Positions 13,134-23,587 of a stretch of DNA of 30,056 bases are shown one piece after another. The position numbers and the translations under genes are program-made. The stretch spans positions 1-30,056 of the forward strand of contig CAYZXT010000032.1 of NCBI GenBank assembly GCA_964482515.1, in the 5' to 3' direction. The notes under the pieces are model-generated. The model was given only the letters and a program-made list of their open reading frames with translations. It was not told the origin of the DNA and ran no database searches. Position 1 is the stretch's first letter. Every line of letters starts with the position of its first letter. The DNA comes from CAYZXT01 sp964482515 (GTDB taxonomy: Bacteria; Elusimicrobiota; Elusimicrobia; FEN-1173).

Positions 13134-14078
13134 ATGGAAAGGCTAGACCTCCCAACCGGCGACATGGAAAAAAAATCATCTCCCCATTCGCATCCCAGCC
13201 ATCGCTTTCAAGATGAGTGGTTGACCCGCGCCGCCCTCCGGCTGCCGCAGGTCACCAAGGAGCAGATCGGTTCATTCCGCAAGCAGAAAGGCCTCTACCT
13301 TTCCCAATCCCTTTTGCAGGCGAAAGTCTGCACACCGAGGCAACTGGGGAAGGCCGTGCTTGAGGAATACAACATCCCCTTCGTTTATAATACCGACCAC
13401 GACATCAACAAGCACGCGTTGTCCCTCATCCCGGAAAAAGTGTGCCGGACCCATAAACTCTTTCCTCTCCGGCTACAGGGCAATTTGCTTGAGATCGTCA
13501 TGGCGAACCCCTTGGACGCGGATGCGTTGGAGTTGGCGCAGGAAGTTTCTGGCCGCCACGTCAGCGTGGCCTTTTCCCTTCCCGAGGTCATCGACACCCT
13601 GATCGCAAAGTACTACGCCAACCGTTCCGTCCCCCATAAGACCATCAATAACGCCGTCCGCAGGGACGCCCCCATCATTCCCGTCTTGATGGAACCCGCC
13701 CCCGCCGGCAAGGAAAAAATTCTGTTGGCCGACGATAACAACGCCATGCGTTTGCTCTTAAGGATGGTTCTGGAAAAGCGGGGGTTCGCGGTGGAGGAAG
13801 CGGAAAACGGGGAAACGGCGTTGGAGAAAGCGGCCAGCATCCGGCCCGACTTGATCATCCTGGATTTGAACATGCCCCGGTTAAACGGACGGGACGTCCT
13901 GAAACACCTTCAACAAAAGTCTCCCGTCTGTCCCGTCATCGTCCTGACCAGCGACTCCGACGAAGCGGTCCATGAGGAAATGCTGACCCTGGGCGCGGAC
14001 GATTTTTTGGTCAAGCCCTTCAAACCCAACTTGCTGCTTTCCCGCATCAAAACCACCCTCCGCAGAACCGAAAAATAA
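13134..14078 (+). CDS. MshEN-like (type II secretion ATPase N-terminal) domain fused to a receiver domain
   Basis: The only plus-strand gene. Residues about 40-165 resemble the N-terminal domain of PilB/MshE/GspE ATPases, which in MshE binds c-di-GMP: LYLSQSLLQAKVCTPRQLGK, then EYNIPFV, HALSLIPEKVCRTHKLFPL and MANPLDADALELAQ. Residues about 192-312 are a complete receiver: LLADDNN acidic pair, phospho-acceptor in LIILDLNMPRLNG, switch Thr in VLTSDSD, and Lys in LVKPFKP. There is no ATPase, DNA-binding or enzymatic output, so it probably acts by protein contact. The ATG at 13134 is chosen over an upstream TTG (13122) and an ATG at 13164; none has a ribosome-binding site. It converges with the next gene with only 4 bp between stops. 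Confidence 0.8.
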   Translation: MERLDLPTGDMEKKSSPHSHPSHRFQDEWLTRAALRLPQVTKEQIGSFRKQKGLYLSQSLLQAKVCTPRQLGKAVLEEYNIPFVYNTDHDINKHALSLIPEKVCRTHKLFPLRLQGNLLEIVMANPLDADALELAQEVSGRHVSVAFSLPEVIDTLIAKYYANRSVPHKTINNAVRRDAPIIPVLMEPAPAGKEKILLADDNNAMRLLLRMVLEKRGFAVEEAENGETALEKAASIRPDLIILDLNMPRLNGRDVLKHLQQKSPVCPVIVLTSDSDEAVHEEMLTLGADDFLVKPFKPNLLLSRIKTTLRRTEK

Positions 14079-14082
14079 CCTT

Positions 14083-15972
14083 CTATTTTCCGACGATGCG
14101 TGAGAGCCGCGTACGGGCGTCCAGCCGGCGGCGGGACCATCGGTAAACTGTTTGGGATTTTTCGCTCATGCTCCAGATGCTCCGGTCCATGACGCGCAGC
14201 GCGGTCAGCGGATTGCCGGCCTTTTCATGGACCGGCAGGCGGTACTCGCCCTTCACCAATACCTGCGGGGCCACCACGAAGCGGCGCAGCCGCTGGACAG
14301 CGGAGTCATACCCCCAGAATTCCCCGTTCAAATAATCCAAAGCAGCGAGACGCCAGCCGGGCGGCAAGGCGACCTCCCGGTCGGGGTGTTCGTTGTTCTG
14401 CCCGTCGTAGCGACGAAGGATTTGTTTCGATTGGTCCAAGACCCAGACGCCCTGGCCGTCCCACGCCAAATCAACGGGCACCTGCTGGGGCAACGCCCAG
14501 AAACGGAATGACGCGAAGGGCGGAAGGCTTTGGTGCTCGCCCAGGCGGTTGCTCCAGGAATCGAGGCTCCAAAGCCGGTCTCCGGCCAGCGTGATTGCCA
14601 CCGGATGCTCGTCCGCGGACGGCGCGCCAGCGAAAAGAACCTCCGCCGGTTTGGCCTGGGCCGTCTGCAAAATTTGCCCGCTCATCCAGTCCGAAAACCA
14701 CAGCTTGTCGCCGCGCACGGCCAGGCCGGACGCGTGCGCCGTGGGCATGGCGAACTCGACCGGACCGGAGAACGCCCAGTTCACCCAAAGCGAGGCGGCG
14801 ACCATGAAAGAAGCCACCGCGCCGCCCGTGATGAGCGCGCGGGGCGTTTTCCAGGCGGCCAGGACCGGCGTCAGGTCGAGAGGGACGCGTTTGGCCTTGG
14901 GCCTTTCGGCCTCGGGGATGGACCAGGACACCCGCCGCAGATGCTCGATGGTCCGGTCCACCTTCTGGCTCATTTCCCGCTTGGCTTCCTGCTCCGCCGT
15001 AAATTGTTTCAGCCACGTCTCGCGCTCCCGCCGCAGGTGGTCCTCCCAGCCGCGCATCTCGTCCATCCAGCGCTCGCGGGACGACCGTTCCTTCTCCCAA
15101 AGTTCGCGCCAGTGGGCACGCTCCGTCTCCCAGGCCTCCTTCAGGGAGCCGATCTCCTGCATCAGGCGCCCGGCCTCGTCCCGGGACATCTTCAATTCCA
15201 TTTCCATTTGATCGCGGTCGTGCGACAGCTGCGCGATCTCCTTGTGGGCGGAATCCATGAGGTGCTGGAGGTTGTCGGCCTCGGCGCGGGCGGATTCAAA
15301 CTGATGCTGCGCTTTCTGGACGGATTCCTCCGCGGCGAGGGTCTCTTTCTTCCGGTCCGACTCCAGTTGGACCCGTTCTTCCTGCGACTTCCGCAGATCC
15401 TCCTGCCGCTGCGCCTGCAGTTCGCGGAGCTGCGCGTGGACCTGCGTCAAGTCCTGATCGCGCTTTTCCAGGGCCTGGCGCCAGAACTCTTCCAGCTCGT
15501 GCCACCGCGCCTCGGCTTTCTTGTGGCGCTCTATGTCCTTTTGCCGGGCCTCTTCCAGGTTATGGATTTGTTCCAGATAAATCTGGATCTCATTTTGAAA
15601 ACCTTCCATTTGGCCGCGCAGTTGGGATTCCCATTCCCGGCGCCCCACCGTTTCCAGTTCATCGATGGTCTGCTGCTCGCTGCGCTGCCGGTTCCACTCT
15701 TCCTTCAGGCCCGCCAGCTGCGTTTCCACCTGCGCTTTTTCGCTCCGAAGGGAGCGGATCAGTTGGTCTCGTTCTTCGAGGACCTTGCTCCAGTCCTGTT
15801 TCTCCCTCAGGAAACGGCGCCGCCATTGCTCCAAAGTGTCCTGCAAAAGGTCGCGCTCGGCCGAAACGAAATCCCCCGCCAGGCCGCCCTTCGACTTGGG
15901 ATCGGCCCCGGCGGCTTGGACTTTCCGCCAAACTTCATCCAGCAAGCGGTCGATGCGTTCGGGTTCTTTCAT
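14083..15972 (-). CDS. Membrane protein: cytoplasmic coiled coil, one TM helix, outer beta-propeller-like domain
   Basis: No named family is recognised. Residues 40-345 are a nearly continuous, charged, Trp-dotted coiled coil. A Pro-containing linker is followed by one TM helix at about 379-401 (GGAVASFMVAASLWVNW). The C-terminal 225 residues contain at least five blades with a repeated pattern: VRGDKLWFSDWMSGQI, LAGDRLWSLDSWSNRL, WDGQGVWVLDQSKQIL, YLNGEFWGYDSAVQRL and VMDRSIWSMSEKSQTV. This suggests a YncE/NHL-like propeller outside the inner membrane with the coil in the cytoplasm. The ATG at 15972 overlaps the stop of the LysM gene (ATGA); an in-frame ATG at 16002 is less likely. It is the last gene of the histidine-kinase operon, so it may be a sensor or scaffold; this is inference. 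Confidence 0.8.
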   Translation of the reverse strand: MKEPERIDRLLDEVWRKVQAAGADPKSKGGLAGDFVSAERDLLQDTLEQWRRRFLREKQDWSKVLEERDQLIRSLRSEKAQVETQLAGLKEEWNRQRSEQQTIDELETVGRREWESQLRGQMEGFQNEIQIYLEQIHNLEEARQKDIERHKKAEARWHELEEFWRQALEKRDQDLTQVHAQLRELQAQRQEDLRKSQEERVQLESDRKKETLAAEESVQKAQHQFESARAEADNLQHLMDSAHKEIAQLSHDRDQMEMELKMSRDEAGRLMQEIGSLKEAWETERAHWRELWEKERSSRERWMDEMRGWEDHLRRERETWLKQFTAEQEAKREMSQKVDRTIEHLRRVSWSIPEAERPKAKRVPLDLTPVLAAWKTPRALITGGAVASFMVAASLWVNWAFSGPVEFAMPTAHASGLAVRGDKLWFSDWMSGQILQTAQAKPAEVLFAGAPSADEHPVAITLAGDRLWSLDSWSNRLGEHQSLPPFASFRFWALPQQVPVDLAWDGQGVWVLDQSKQILRRYDGQNNEHPDREVALPPGWRLAALDYLNGEFWGYDSAVQRLRRFVVAPQVLVKGEYRLPVHEKAGNPLTALRVMDRSIWSMSEKSQTVYRWSRRRLDARTRLSRIVGK

Positions 15973-17847
15973 CGCGCCATCCCCCGCGGGATCAGGAGCC
16001 ATTGTCCCGGCTCAAGCAGACCTTTTAAGATCACGTTCTGGTTCGCCTCATAGATCTCCTGCCACCGCGCCGGGTCGCCGTACATTTCCTTCGCCAGAGC
16101 GGGAAGCGTATCTCCCGTCTTCACGCGGTACACCACGGCCGCCGCGGGAGAAACCGGAGCGGGCGATCCCTTCGCAGGATGGACTACGGTTTTCTCCGGA
16201 ACGGAAATAATTTCCTCCACAGGAATCTCCGCATCCAAAATTTCCGGCGACTCATCCAAAAGTTTTTCCAGGGCGCGGACCGTCGACTCCTTCGCCGCCG
16301 GTGCATCGGGTTTTTGTTCCTCACGTTTTTCCGCAACCGGTTTTTCCACCGGCGCTTCCGACCTCTGCGCCGGAATTTCGAAAGCGTTGGGCTGGATGGC
16401 TGTTTTTCCCGAACCCGCCAGGATGCGCCGCCGCGCGCTGACCGGCGTCACGACCGCTTCGCGCGCCGGGGCAGGCGCCGGAACCATCATGACGTCCTTC
16501 CTCTCCGGCCGCGTCTCTTCGCGGGGAACGAAAACTTTCTCGCGAACCGGTTCCGCCGCAGGAGGCGCCGCTTCGGACGCTTTGCCGCGCAAAGCCACCA
16601 GACGCTTCGTCGCTTCGGCCCGGCGCGGATCGTTGGACGTCATCTTCCACAACAAGAGATTGAGAGCCGCCCGTTGATGGGAAGGCTCCGGAAACTTGGA
16701 CAGGATCTCATCCACGGACGCGGACGGATCGAAACTGCTCAGGGTGATATCCTCGGGCCGGAGCGGCTTCGCCTCAACGGGTTCCGGCTTGACTGCAACG
16801 GCGACGGCTTCCGCCGGCTCGATTTCCTCGACCGCGGCCATCGGCTCCTCCGGCGGGACGGGAACCATGGTTTTCTTTTCGAGAGCTTCCTGTTGCTTGT
16901 CTTTTTTTCGCTGCGACTTAAGCTCTTCTTGCCGGCGGCGGATGACATCCCCGCGCCAGCCTTTAAATAATTTCAGATCGCGGCGAAGCGCGGCCTCTTC
17001 GTCGCGCGCGTTCCGCTTCAAATCCTGGGCCTCCTTCAAATCCCGCTCACGGCCTTTCAGAGCGCTGTTCAATTCCACCAAACGGGTTTGGATCCTCTCG
17101 GTTTCCGACTTCTCCGCCGCGACGATTTTCTGCCAATGGGCCTTGTTCTCGTTGGCCTTCTTCAGTTGGGACAGAAGATCGGACGTCCTCCCCCCCTCCA
17201 GCTTCGCCATCAAACGGTTGCGCTCTTCATCCAACACGGTGATATGGACCGACGCGGACAGCGCCCGCCCCTCGCGGCGGCTCAGTTCTTCCGTCAAGGA
17301 TTTCTTCTCCGCCGCCAGCTTATCGCCTTCCCGGTCCTTCCCCTTCGCCGATTCCGCGGCGCGCCGGTTTTTTCGGGCTTGTTCCAAACGACCCTTCAAT
17401 GCCTGTTCCACGGCCATTGGCTCGGCCTCGGCCCCGAGAAGCTTTTCCGCGTCCTGCCTCACTTCGCTCCAATGGTCTTCCATCGGCTCCAAAATGGAAA
17501 GCCGCGCGCTCACCAGCATCACCCTCACGTGGTCGCCCGATTCTTCCGCGCCGGGCAACGCCGCTTTCAGAAAGTTCGCTTCGTCCGCCGGCGTTTCCTC
17601 TCCGTCGAACATATCCGCGGCGCCCTGGTCCGATTCTTCCGCGGCGCCATCGAGATACGTCGCCGTCGGTTCGGGCTCCGCCGCCGCGGCCGCATTTTCA
17701 TCCGTCGTTTTTTGATTGTCGGAAAGGTTTTCAGGGGGCGCCGGCTCGTAGGATTTATCGATCCAGCCCGAATCCGGAAAGACCGTGTTTTTCTTGGGCA
17801 GCAGGGAACAGGACGGTAGGACCAAAGCCAAAGTCAGGAAAGTGACA

Positions 17848-17876
<29 letters not shown>
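15969..17876 (-). CDS. LysM-domain lipoprotein with coiled-coil stalk
   Basis: A signal peptide ends in the lipobox LPSC with Cys23 as the anchor, so this is an envelope lipoprotein. An acidic, Ala/Glu/Pro-rich region (to about residue 110) is followed by a long coiled coil (about 130-330), then Pro/Ala/Glu/Lys-rich low-complexity linkers. A C-terminal LysM at about 582-632 (VYRVKTGDTLPALAKEMYG, ARWQEIYEANQ, LEPGQWLLIPRG) should bind peptidoglycan. The layout is a lipid anchor, long stalk and wall-binding tip, enough to span the periplasm. Its ATG lies 29 nt inside the 3' end of the histidine kinase gene and its stop overlaps the coil-propeller gene, so the three are cotranslated. No catalytic domain is visible. 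Confidence 0.88.
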
Positions 17877-19407
<1,531 letters not shown>

Positions 19408-19460
19408 ATAGGTAGTCTAATGGAAGTCGTTGCGAGTTTCCAGCCTGTTTTTGAATTATT

Positions 19461-21062
19461 TTAGCGGCTTTGCCGGCGCAGGTCCGACAGTTCCTGCTCC
19501 ATAAGGGACGTGTCCACGCCAAAGGGCTTGTATTTCTTAATGATGCGGTCCAGCAGGATCATGCGCTCATCGGTGCTTGTGCCTTGCTGCACGATCTTGC
19601 GGTAATACCCCGTCGCCAGCTTATAATCGTCGGCCACGCGGCTGACTTCGTTCTGCAGCTTGGCGAGTTCGGCGGCGATGCTGCCCATGTCGATGCTGGT
19701 CCGTTGATAGGTGTTCAATATCTGTTTGAGCGTCGCGATCCGCTCGGCGATCGGCGCGCCGCTCTTGACTTGGTAGGCGAAGTATTTCAAGGCCTCCGTA
19801 TAGGCCGCCAGGACGCCGGGCGGGATGGGCGCGCGTTTCTGGGGCGGACTCTTTTTCATCTCCGCCGCGGAGCCCGGCACGGGAACGCCCAGAGAGTGGG
19901 TCGGCATGGACTGCGGCGCCTCCATCTCCATCGGGGGCGGTTCCACGGGGGCCCGCGCCATCAGTTCTTCAAGTTTCTTCTTCAGGCGCGCCACTTCGGC
20001 CTCGGCCCGGACGCGGCCCTTGTGCTCCAGTTCCAAGCGCTCTTCCAGCGGATCCTTTTGCGGCCGGCCGAAACGGAACGTCAGGGAGACCAGGTGTGTG
20101 CCGTTCGTGTCCACGCCCTTGAGCGGGTAATTCAAAGCATAGTCGAACTGGAACCCGTCCATCCGATAGCCCGCCCCCGCGGACAAACCGCTGTACGCGC
20201 GGCTGCCCAGGCCGAACCCTGCGCGCACGCCCAAGCCGTTGTTGAACCAGCGCTCGCCGCCGCCGCTGAGCCGGTGGTCCTGCGAACCGCCGAATTTCGA
20301 CATCGTTTCCTCGAGGGCGAAGGAAGTGCTGCGGACTTTTCGTCCGATCCCCAGGCTAAAGGCCGCGGGCACTTTGTCGTTTCCGGCGAGCCCGACGTTG
20401 GGCTGGTTGGCGTTCTTGATCGCAAAGCCCATCCGATAATAATTCGAGAACGTATATTGCGCGCCCAAATCCAAACCGACCGTGGTTTTCGACCGTCCGG
20501 AATTGAAGACTGGGTCCTTGCGGCCCGATGCATTGCCGGAGTTGATGTCGATGGCGTTGTCCGTATAGGCGTCGGAACCGAACCCGCGCCGGAGGAGCTT
20601 CAGCGACGCGCCGTAGTTCAATTGGTCGCGCCAGACCCGGGCGTAGGAAACGCCCAGCGTGTCTTCCGAATAAAGCCCGGCCAGGGACAAGTTGATGTAG
20701 TTCACGCCGAGGCTGCCGCGGTCATCCTTCAGCGGCTGCGCGTATCCAACGAAGGAACGGCTGATCTGCGATTTGTCGCTCAAGCCCATGAACAGCCGGC
20801 TGTAGGTGGACGCCACTTCCGGCCGGCGCACGCGGACAAGTCCCGCGGGGTTGTAGTACAGCGCGGAAGCGTCGTCGACGGTGGCCACGACCGCGTCCGA
20901 CATGCCGGCGCTGCGGGCCGTCACCGAGTTCTGCTCAAAGGAGGCGTTCACTTCCGCCGGAACAAGCAGACGGGTCAATGCATAGAGGAGCGCGGCCGCG
21001 GCATACCGCGGCTTGAGCCCGCCGATGAACGTCCGCATGTCGAACATCATCCCGGGCCTCAT
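19461..21062 (-). CDS. PorV/PorQ-like outer-membrane beta-barrel with C-terminal coiled-coil and helical domain
   Basis: After a signal peptide (ending near LLVPAEVNA, residue 41) the mature start shows the PorV-family signature TARSAGMSDAVVATVDDASALYYNPAGL region (key words ARSAGM, DDASALYYNPAGL). About 14 amphipathic strands follow to residue 330, ending in HLVSLTFRFG. A coiled coil (LEERLELEHKGRVRAE), a Pro/Met-rich linker and a helical C-terminal domain of about 130 residues follow, which standard PorV proteins lack. In type IX secretion PorV shuttles substrates carrying a C-terminal signal. Here the ATG at 21062 overlaps the stop of a protein with such a tail (ATGA), so coupled synthesis and a shuttle role are plausible. 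FadL-like transport is the alternative. Confidence 0.82.
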   Translation of the reverse strand: MRPGMMFDMRTFIGGLKPRYAAAALLYALTRLLVPAEVNASFEQNSVTARSAGMSDAVVATVDDASALYYNPAGLVRVRRPEVASTYSRLFMGLSDKSQISRSFVGYAQPLKDDRGSLGVNYINLSLAGLYSEDTLGVSYARVWRDQLNYGASLKLLRRGFGSDAYTDNAIDINSGNASGRKDPVFNSGRSKTTVGLDLGAQYTFSNYYRMGFAIKNANQPNVGLAGNDKVPAAFSLGIGRKVRSTSFALEETMSKFGGSQDHRLSGGGERWFNNGLGVRAGFGLGSRAYSGLSAGAGYRMDGFQFDYALNYPLKGVDTNGTHLVSLTFRFGRPQKDPLEERLELEHKGRVRAEAEVARLKKKLEELMARAPVEPPPMEMEAPQSMPTHSLGVPVPGSAAEMKKSPPQKRAPIPPGVLAAYTEALKYFAYQVKSGAPIAERIATLKQILNTYQRTSIDMGSIAAELAKLQNEVSRVADDYKLATGYYRKIVQQGTSTDERMILLDRIIKKYKPFGVDTSLMEQELSDLRRQSR

Positions 21063-23572
21063 TGCGCCACCACCACGGTGCCGGAGACGGCCTCGCCGCC
21101 GACGCTCACTCTATAGATATACACGCCGCCCGGAACGCGGGAGCCGCTGCGTTTGCCGTCCCACTCCAGGGAAGAATCCGGGTTGGCGCCGCGCGCCATG
21201 TCCGCGACCTTGGCGCCCGAGATGTCGAAGATTTCCCCTGAGATCGGCACCAAGGCGGGGTTGTCCAGGTCAAAGACGACTTTGTCGTTCCAGCCGTCGC
21301 CGTTGGGAGAGAATATCCGCGGGTAGACCCGCACCAGCGACGCCGGTCCCACGCGCAGGGCCTGGCGGATCTGATATCGGCCGACGCGCAGCGTCCGGAT
21401 CGAAAGCATTTGAGCGCCCATGTCGACGGTGCCGCCGACCTTGGTCCATTCCACACCGTTGAACCAGAACAGCGCCAAGTTGTTTTCGGCCTGGCTGGCG
21501 GTGAGAGGCGCCTGGGCGCTCGCGCCGGCCGGGGCGTTCGCCGCCACCTGTCCGTTTTCCACGTCGTAGTGCATGAGGACATGGGCGTCCGGCGTCTGGA
21601 AAGCGAAGCTTGAAACGGCTTCTCCCGTGGTCACGTCGTAGGCTTCGTAGCGCAGGCTCTTGATGACGCGCCCCTGCTCTTCAGACGGCACGGAAACCAA
21701 CCGGATGGAAAGATTTTCGCCTGTTTTGTTGCCTTCGCTGAGGAGTTCGAGGGCGGAACCCGTGGCGGGCATCACCAGGCGGCTCTCGTTGTCGCTGCCC
21801 AAAGCCAGGACATTCAGGATCGACCCGTCGCCTTTCGCCTCGACGATCAGAGAATCCGCCGACTCGTTGCCGGCAAGGTCGATGGTGCGCAGGCGATAGT
21901 AGAAGACGTCGTCGGGTCCGAGAGTATCGGTCGTGACGAAGGCATCGAGGTCCGTCACGGACAGGGCCGGGCTGCTGGCATCCATCACCATGTCCCGGGA
22001 TTTATAAACGCGATAGGCCAGCGGCGCCGGATCGTCGAAAGCGGTACCGTCTGCGTTCACCGCCGGCTGTCTCCAGTGGATGGTGATCCGTCCCTGCGTC
22101 CCGACGCTCTGCCATTCAGCCCAGATGCCGTGGGGCGGGGCCGGCGAGAGGGTGTCGGTCACGTTCAACGTGTGGAACGAGACCGTGGAGTCGAAGACGG
22201 TGGTCACGTTCGCCGCGTTGTTGGCCCGAACGCGCGCGAAATAAGTCGTGTTATACAAAAGCCCCGACAGAACGGCCGTCGTGGTCAACGAGACTCCGCC
22301 CGACGAGAAGGTCGAGAAGTTCTGGTCGGTCGAATACTGGATTTGATACTGGGTCGGGTTCGGGTTCCCGTTGGCGTCCCAGCCCAAAACAACGCTCCGG
22401 GTGCCGACGTCGATGACGTACGTTCCCGTCGGAGGGTTCGCCAGCGTGTAATACAGGGCCGCGGCGCTGAAGGAACTCGCCGTGGCGTTGAAGGCCTCGC
22501 CGTATCGGACGTAGGCCGTGTTGGGAGTAAGCCCCGTTTCGAGGTAGTTGGTCGTTCCACCCGTACCGGCCATGTCGAATATCAGATTCGGCGTCAACCG
22601 TGAGCCGGTGTTCGCGGCACTGTTGATGTAGAGCGCCGTTTCCGAGTTCGAATTGTCCGTCAACACCCAGCGGATCGTTGAAGTCGTCACCGATGGAACA
22701 TCCACGGTCAGCGTTGGCGCGTTCGGGACCAATCCGGCGATAACGGAGAACAGATTGGACGAAGCGCTTTCCAAGGCGTTCCCCACATAAGAGGGCGCGC
22801 CTTTGTCGATGGCCGTCACGATGAAGTAATACTGCGTGCCGTTGGTCAGGCCGCCGACGACCGTGTTGACGCTGACGGAGTCGACGTCCACCATGAAGTT
22901 GGTGAACGATCTCGGCGCCGGGTTGGTGCCGACGTACACGCGGTAGAAGTCCAGATCGGACGCGGCTACCGCGTTCCAGGAGACAGATACCTGTCCGTCG
23001 CCTGCCGTACCGGTCAAACCCGTGGGGGACGTGGGAACTTCGTCCGGCACCACGGCCGTCGCTTGGAGGGCGGGCGATGAGGCGTTGTCGTCTATCGGGG
23101 ATTCGTTGGGGATTTCATCCTCGCTCTTGATGGCGAACCACAGGGTGGCTCCGGGTTCAAGCGAGTTCAGCAGTTGGCTTTGCGCGCTTCCCGGCAACTG
23201 AGGGGCCGGTTCACCCGCAACGTTGATGGCATTGTTCCACCACGTTGTCGTGCTGGCGACGCTCTGCACGCTGAAGGTAGCATAGCGCACGACGTATAGC
23301 GTCGCCGGCGTGCTGGAAGGCGGGCCCATGTTGTCCTCGGAGGGAGCCGTCCAGTCGAGGAGGACCTGGCCTTCCGTTCCGTTCGTGGATGCGGAAAGGT
23401 CGGTGATCGGTTCCGGCGGGAGGTTGTCACCCATCGTGAAGGTGATCGACAGGCCGTCCGTGGTGGCCGCCCTGGCGGTTTGAGGCATAAACGAAATCAT
23501 CCCTTGGATCGTCATGATGAAGCTGACGATCGTCAGGATTCTCCGTTTAATGATGGCCTCAAACTGTTTCAT
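21059..23572 (-). CDS. Secreted multi-FN3 protein with FlgD-Ig/type IX-like C-terminal domain
   Basis: A signal peptide (to about residue 35, MPQTARA) is followed by TTDGLSITFTMG, which recurs in neighbouring proteins. Several FN3-type domains follow: PPEPITDLSAS/LLDWTAPSED, SPTGLTGTAGDGQVSVSWN, an Ig-like region, PPTGTYVIDVG/VVLGWDANGN, and HGIWAEWQS/ITIHWRQP. A further beta domain of about 130 residues (LALFWFNGVEWTKVGG) precedes the tail, RIFSPNGDGWNDKVVFDL ... GEIFDISGAKV ... LEWDGKRSGSRVPGGVY. That tail matches FlgD-Ig/CHU_C-type domains used as type IX sorting signals in Bacteroidota, although such tails also occur elsewhere. AGAGGA precedes the ATG at 23572. It is 15 nt downstream of the Ig-like gene and overlaps the PorV-like gene. 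Confidence 0.87.
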   Translation of the reverse strand: MKQFEAIIKRRILTIVSFIMTIQGMISFMPQTARAATTDGLSITFTMGDNLPPEPITDLSASTNGTEGQVLLDWTAPSEDNMGPPSSTPATLYVVRYATFSVQSVASTTTWWNNAINVAGEPAPQLPGSAQSQLLNSLEPGATLWFAIKSEDEIPNESPIDDNASSPALQATAVVPDEVPTSPTGLTGTAGDGQVSVSWNAVAASDLDFYRVYVGTNPAPRSFTNFMVDVDSVSVNTVVGGLTNGTQYYFIVTAIDKGAPSYVGNALESASSNLFSVIAGLVPNAPTLTVDVPSVTTSTIRWVLTDNSNSETALYINSAANTGSRLTPNLIFDMAGTGGTTNYLETGLTPNTAYVRYGEAFNATASSFSAAALYYTLANPPTGTYVIDVGTRSVVLGWDANGNPNPTQYQIQYSTDQNFSTFSSGGVSLTTTAVLSGLLYNTTYFARVRANNAANVTTVFDSTVSFHTLNVTDTLSPAPPHGIWAEWQSVGTQGRITIHWRQPAVNADGTAFDDPAPLAYRVYKSRDMVMDASSPALSVTDLDAFVTTDTLGPDDVFYYRLRTIDLAGNESADSLIVEAKGDGSILNVLALGSDNESRLVMPATGSALELLSEGNKTGENLSIRLVSVPSEEQGRVIKSLRYEAYDVTTGEAVSSFAFQTPDAHVLMHYDVENGQVAANAPAGASAQAPLTASQAENNLALFWFNGVEWTKVGGTVDMGAQMLSIRTLRVGRYQIRQALRVGPASLVRVYPRIFSPNGDGWNDKVVFDLDNPALVPISGEIFDISGAKVADMARGANPDSSLEWDGKRSGSRVPGGVYIYRVSVGGEAVSGTVVVAQ

Positions 23573-23587
23573 TCTTTTCCTCTCGCT

